DNA from: Thermoplasmata archaeon
GTDB taxonomy: Archaea; Thermoplasmatota; Thermoplasmata; Lutacidiplasmatales; UBA184
Direction of reading: 5' to 3'
NCBI GenBank assembly: GCA_027314165.1
Contig: DAHVCH010000019.1
Coordinates: forward strand, 1-43,696
DNA: 43,696 bases
Shown here in pieces: positions 40,191-43,696 of this stretch. A model generated the notes under the pieces. It saw nothing but the letters and a program-made list of their open reading frames with translations, ran no database searches and was not told the origin of the DNA. Positions within the stretch are counted from its first letter, which is position 1. Every line of letters begins with the position of its first letter. The position numbers and the translations under genes are program-made.

Positions 40191-40559
40191 CGCTCATCTA
40201 CGAGGGCCGAGCGCCGCCTCCCGCGCGCGGACCGCCCGAGGCGCGAGGCGAGGACTTTGGCGTGGGACGGGCCCGTGAAGGAGGTCGTGGCCACCGAAGA
40301 GAAGAAGGAGGGGCCTTCGGCGCTTGACCTACGTGTCCGTACGTATACCAGGTTCCCTATTTGGCCTTCGTGGTCGCTCTCGGGAGACGTGGGCTCCCCG
40401 GAGCACGGATCCCCGAACGTCTTCGAACGGCGCCCTTCGGACCCGATCCCCGGCGTCGTGCGCGGGGGGAAACGTCGAGGCGGAGCGGCACTCCATCTGC
40501 CGCCCCCGGGGGGCCATGACCACCCATGAGCTCTCCATGCGAGAGCCCGATCGGGTCGG
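40191..40559. other. Intergenic stretch with A+T-rich promoter-like patch
   Basis: No supported gene. The segment 40325-40370 is A+T-richer and holds GTATAC (40343-40348), TACGTA (40340-40345) and, on the minus strand, GGCCAAATAGGG (40355-40366), similar to other TATA-like boxes here. A start from the last would give the gene at 40190 a leader of about 140 bases. The remainder, next to the stop of the ATPase gene, shows nothing I can name. Confidence 0.45.
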
Positions 40560-43500
40560 TCAGGTCCCTGAGGGGTCCTCTGCGCCCGAGGAGGGGGGTT
40601 CCGTCGAGGCTCCCCTGTACCTCACGACCCCCAAGGCGCGGAACTTCTCCAGCGCACGGGCCATGCCCTGCTTCCCCGGGGCGGTGCGACCGGCGGCGAG
40701 GTCGACCTCGGCACGCTCCATCTCCAGCTTCGCCAGGAAGAGAGAGCTCTCGCGGTAGCGGGCCGGGGACCTCTCGGCCTCGTCGAGGTCGCGCGTCGCC
40801 CCCTCCAGGTCCCCGCTCAGGCGGCGGAAGCGCGCCCGCTCCAGCAAGAACTCCGGGAACGTTTCCGCGACGACCTTTCGGGCCGTGGGTTCGAGGGCCT
40901 CGAGGTCGCGGACCGCTCCCGCGGCATCGCCGCGCAGGCCACGCGCCCCCGCCAGCGATTCGTCGCACTCCTCGACGATCATCGCGTTCTTCGCTCGGAG
41001 GTAGTAGTCGCGCGAGCGCTCGATGAGCCCCGTGGCCTCCTCGAGCCGTCCGAGGTCCTTGAGGACGCCCCCGCTCACACGCTGCAGAAGGGCGGTCCCG
41101 CGCTCGAAGTTGAACTTCGAGGAGAGCGAGAGCCCGGCGTTGAGCTCCTCGAGGGCCCGCTCGTACTCCCCCAGGGTCCACAGGACGTTCCCGAGGTTCC
41201 CCCGGAAGAGGATCTCGAAGTGCATGTACCCTCCCGCGTGCGCGGCCCGCGCGGCCTCCTCGAAGGCCGCGTACGCCCCGCGGAGGTCCGACTGGCGGAA
41301 CCGGAGCGCGCCCTCGGCGTTGCAGAAGCGCGTCCGGGCCTCCGCCGGCATGTCGGGGGTCAGGAGGGCCCGCGCCTCCTCGAGGACCGAAAGACCCTGG
41401 GCCACATCCCCCATCGACTGGAGGCACCAGGCCCTCGCCAGGAGGAGCTGGACCTGGGTGAACGGGGTGGTCTCTGACGCGATCGAGGCGACGGACATCG
41501 CATGGCGCAGCCCCTCCGCCCACGCTCCCCCGTTCAGGGCGAGGATGGAGCGGCCGAGCGCGAGCCGCGTCCGGATCTCGGGGCTCACGGGCCCCGGCGC
41601 GGCCCGGAGGTCCTCCTCGAGCTCGTCCAGGACCGAGAAGGCGGCGGCCGTGTCGATGTCCGAGATGACGGTGGTGTGGGCCAGCGCGGCCTCCCACCGG
41701 ACCGGAGGGGGCAGCGAGAGCGCCCGCAGCTCGGTGGACAGCATGCGCGCCGTGGGCCCGTTCCCCTCCCGGTTGAGCCTCAAGAGGAGCGGGATCTCGA
41801 GCTCGGCGCGAAGACGCAGGTCCTCCGGCGAGTCCGTGAGCAGCTCCTGGCGCCACCGCACGTAGCGCAGCACCGTGTCGGCCGCCCGGGCGGCAAGCGC
41901 GAGGTCGAGGGCCCGCGGAAGGAGCGCCAGCAGACCCTCGCGGTCCCGGGCGAGGTAGAGGAGCCTCGAGCGGGTCTCGACCTCGTTCGGCCGGTGCTGC
42001 TCCCACCAGGGGGCGAGGCTGCGGGCGAGCGCTCGCTCCTGGGCCTTCGGCAGCTTCTCGCGAAGCACCTCCCAGACCAAGGGGTGGCCGAACTCCCACC
42101 GTCCCGCCGTCGGGGATGTCTGGAGCATGCGGTACCGGTCGACCAGGAGGTTCACCGAGGACTCGACGTCCGGGAGGGTCCGATGAAGCGCGGCGGCCAC
42201 AGGAGCAAGGTCGAACTCGCTGCCGACGACGGCCGCCACCTCCAGGAGCTCGCGGAGCTCCTTGGGAAGCCCCTCCAGCCGCCGGCTCACCAGGCGGTGG
42301 ATCGTCGGCGGGAGGGGGATGCGCCTCGCCTCGTCGCCCGTCCCGCGGTCCGAGGGGGCCTCGTGCCCAGGAACGGAGAAGATGGCCCGTGACCCCTCCT
42401 TTCGGAGGAGCCCCTGGTCGAGGAGCTGGCGCAGCGTCTCGAGAAGGAAGTAGGGGTTCCCCTCGGTACGGGCGACCAGGTCCAGGAGCGCGCGGTCACC
42501 GGCTCCGTCGGTCATGGGCGCCCCCACGAGGCCCTCCACGAGCTCCTCGGCGTTCCCCGCGGTGATCCCCTTCAGCCGGAGCTGCTGGAGCAGCCCTTCG
42601 CGCTCCAGGTGGTCGAGCATCTCTTGGAGCGAGTCCTCTCCCGGGACCGCGCGCTGTCCGTCCACCTCCTCCCGGAGCCCGACCAGGAACATCACCGGCA
42701 GGTCCCTCGCGTTCCGTGCGAGGAACTCGAAGGCGACCCGGGACTGGGCGTCCGCCCACTGAAGGTCATCCAGGACGATCAGCAGAGGCGACCGGCGGGC
42801 GTCCGCCTGCAGCTGTTCCAGGAACCGGAGCAGGCGAAGGGCCGGAGGCTCTTCGCCCATGGGAACGACCGGGGCGGTCTCCGCCGCCTCGTGCACGACC
42901 TCCCCCTCCCCCTCGAGAAGGGAGCGCTGCCGGTCGTCCAGCGCCGCGGTGTTCACGGAAAGGAGGAAGCGGCCCTGGCCCGAGCCCGCCACGTCGCGCA
43001 CCATCTGCACGAGACGGAGGACGGAGCGGAAGTCGTTCTGGCTGGAGAGGTACTCGAGCCCGCTCAGCGCCACAACCCCCCCCGGGTGGTGTTGGAGGAA
43101 GTTGTCGACCCGCTCGCCGAGCGCGTCGAGGGCCCCTGGGGCGATCGCCTCCGGGTCCTCCACGCGGGTGAGCCAGACGAACTGCGCGCTTTCGGGCAAC
43201 CCGGGCAGCCTCGTGCGGAGAACCGAGCCCCGGTCGCGAGAGATGCAGAGGAGCGGATGTCCCCCCTTGGCTAGGGCGAGAGCCCTCTCCATGAGCCTCT
43301 TCGGCCGGTCCTCCTCGAAGATCACCGTCGCACCGGCCTCGGAGACCCCGGGAGCCGGGAGGGGGTCCGACGGACCCTCGCTCGAACCCCGGAAGATCTG
43401 CTCGAAAGGGAAGAACGGGGAGAGGGACTCCTTCAGGCAGTAGCCCCAACGGACCCGCAAGCCCTCGCGGCCCGCCTCCTGCTCGAGGGCGCGGAGGACC

Positions 43501-43655
43501 CGCGTCTTGCCGATCCCTCCGGGCCCCACCAATGCCCAGGCCGATCCGCGCCCCTGCTTCGCCCGGTCGAGGCTCTTGGAGAGGAGCGCCACCTCCGTCT
43601 CCCGGCCCACGAACGGGACCGGGGAGGTCGCCGGCATCTGCGGTCGGGTCGCCAA
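40560..43655 (-). CDS. STAND-type (AAA_16) ATPase with inserted DUF835 domain and TPR region
   Basis: A 1031-residue cytoplasmic protein. 'PFVGRETEV' and Walker A GPGGIGKT (44-51) open an AAA_16/STAND NTPase. Walker B LLIVLDDLQWAD (about 290-301), a sensor-like 'MFLVGLREE', 'ARTEGNPYFLLETLRQLL' and a winged-helix-like segment (about 440-545) complete it. Between the two Walker motifs, about residues 107-255 are a DUF835 domain ('SGLEYLSSQNDFRSVLRLVQ', 'FLLSVNTAALD'), where plain AAA_16 proteins have only a short link. The C-terminal ~450 residues are TPR-like helical repeats. Such proteins act as ligand-triggered switches, often regulators or scaffolds. The start is TTG at 43655 with AGGTGG close upstream, or ATG at 43637. 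No DNA-binding output domain is evident at the C-terminus. Confidence 0.9.
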   Translation of the reverse strand: MATRPQMPATSPVPFVGRETEVALLSKSLDRAKQGRGSAWALVGPGGIGKTRVLRALEQEAGREGLRVRWGYCLKESLSPFFPFEQIFRGSSEGPSDPLPAPGVSEAGATVIFEEDRPKRLMERALALAKGGHPLLCISRDRGSVLRTRLPGLPESAQFVWLTRVEDPEAIAPGALDALGERVDNFLQHHPGGVVALSGLEYLSSQNDFRSVLRLVQMVRDVAGSGQGRFLLSVNTAALDDRQRSLLEGEGEVVHEAAETAPVVPMGEEPPALRLLRFLEQLQADARRSPLLIVLDDLQWADAQSRVAFEFLARNARDLPVMFLVGLREEVDGQRAVPGEDSLQEMLDHLEREGLLQQLRLKGITAGNAEELVEGLVGAPMTDGAGDRALLDLVARTEGNPYFLLETLRQLLDQGLLRKEGSRAIFSVPGHEAPSDRGTGDEARRIPLPPTIHRLVSRRLEGLPKELRELLEVAAVVGSEFDLAPVAAALHRTLPDVESSVNLLVDRYRMLQTSPTAGRWEFGHPLVWEVLREKLPKAQERALARSLAPWWEQHRPNEVETRSRLLYLARDREGLLALLPRALDLALAARAADTVLRYVRWRQELLTDSPEDLRLRAELEIPLLLRLNREGNGPTARMLSTELRALSLPPPVRWEAALAHTTVISDIDTAAAFSVLDELEEDLRAAPGPVSPEIRTRLALGRSILALNGGAWAEGLRHAMSVASIASETTPFTQVQLLLARAWCLQSMGDVAQGLSVLEEARALLTPDMPAEARTRFCNAEGALRFRQSDLRGAYAAFEEAARAAHAGGYMHFEILFRGNLGNVLWTLGEYERALEELNAGLSLSSKFNFERGTALLQRVSGGVLKDLGRLEEATGLIERSRDYYLRAKNAMIVEECDESLAGARGLRGDAAGAVRDLEALEPTARKVVAETFPEFLLERARFRRLSGDLEGATRDLDEAERSPARYRESSLFLAKLEMERAEVDLAAGRTAPGKQGMARALEKFRALGVVRYRGASTEPPSSGAEDPSGT

Positions 43656-43696
43656 ATTCCACCTAGGGAGCCAGAACCTTCCCCAATCGACGTCCG

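Noticed and set aside
1-43696. CRISPR array, insertion sequence, rRNA or tRNA
   Set aside because: No regularly spaced direct repeats, transposase, terminal inverted repeats with target duplication, or RNA gene signature was found on reading both strands.

Overview
This is a very G+C-rich archaeal chromosome segment. It contains a recognisable archaeal RNA polymerase subunit Rpo6/RpoK, a translin/TRAX-like protein, a DUF357 protein, a DUF835 domain, many PKD-rich surface proteins, and TATA-like boxes at about -26 from start codons (many starts look leaderless). Taken together these suggest a member of the Thermoplasmata / Ca. Thermoplasmatota. That placement is an inference from gene content; no rRNA is present to settle it. 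I see no tRNA, rRNA, CRISPR array, insertion sequence or prophage.

Layout. (1) 1-1.9 kb: the last codons of an amidohydrolase-like gene, an orphan VapB-like antitoxin, and GDP-mannose 4,6-dehydratase. (2) 2-22.3 kb: a cell-surface glycan island on both strands. It holds one GT-C-type membrane protein, four large DUF2079 membrane proteins, four GT2 and three GT4 glycosyltransferases, one FkbM methyltransferase, one membrane-anchored secreted protein and, oddly, a small Rieske protein. The sugar-nucleotide enzyme, the cytoplasmic and polyprenol-type transferases and the multi-spanning GT-C-like proteins together resemble a machinery for building lipid-linked sugars and decorating exported proteins. 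The predicted exported proteins in the window are full of N-x-S/T sequons. (3) 22.4-25 kb: an ArsB/NhaD-type ion transporter and a two-TM potassium channel with an RCK domain, 18 bp apart, diverging from rpoK across a shared TATA element.

(4) 25-32 kb: housekeeping genes, mostly on the minus strand. There is a probable operon DUF357 - translin/TRAX - methylthioadenosine phosphorylase - MarR regulator, with a textbook leaderless promoter. It is followed by transaldolase, a winged-helix/coiled-coil protein, endonuclease IV, a cupin and a DUF429 RNase H-like protein. (5) 32-43.7 kb: a striking block of probable surface and signalling proteins. Two unrelated-looking exported proteins share one plan: extracellular kelch/PKD or Ig-like domains, one membrane span, a long Pro/Ser/Ala-rich cytoplasmic tail and a C-terminal zinc ribbon. 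Around them are a stand-alone Rcp1-type receiver, an unrecognised 376-residue protein, and a large STAND-type ATPase with TPRs that carries a DUF835 domain inserted between its Walker A and Walker B motifs. This last region is the best candidate for an undescribed system.

Gene starts were chosen by comparing TATA position, Shine-Dalgarno-like sequence, overlap with neighbours and where family homology begins; uncertain ones are flagged.
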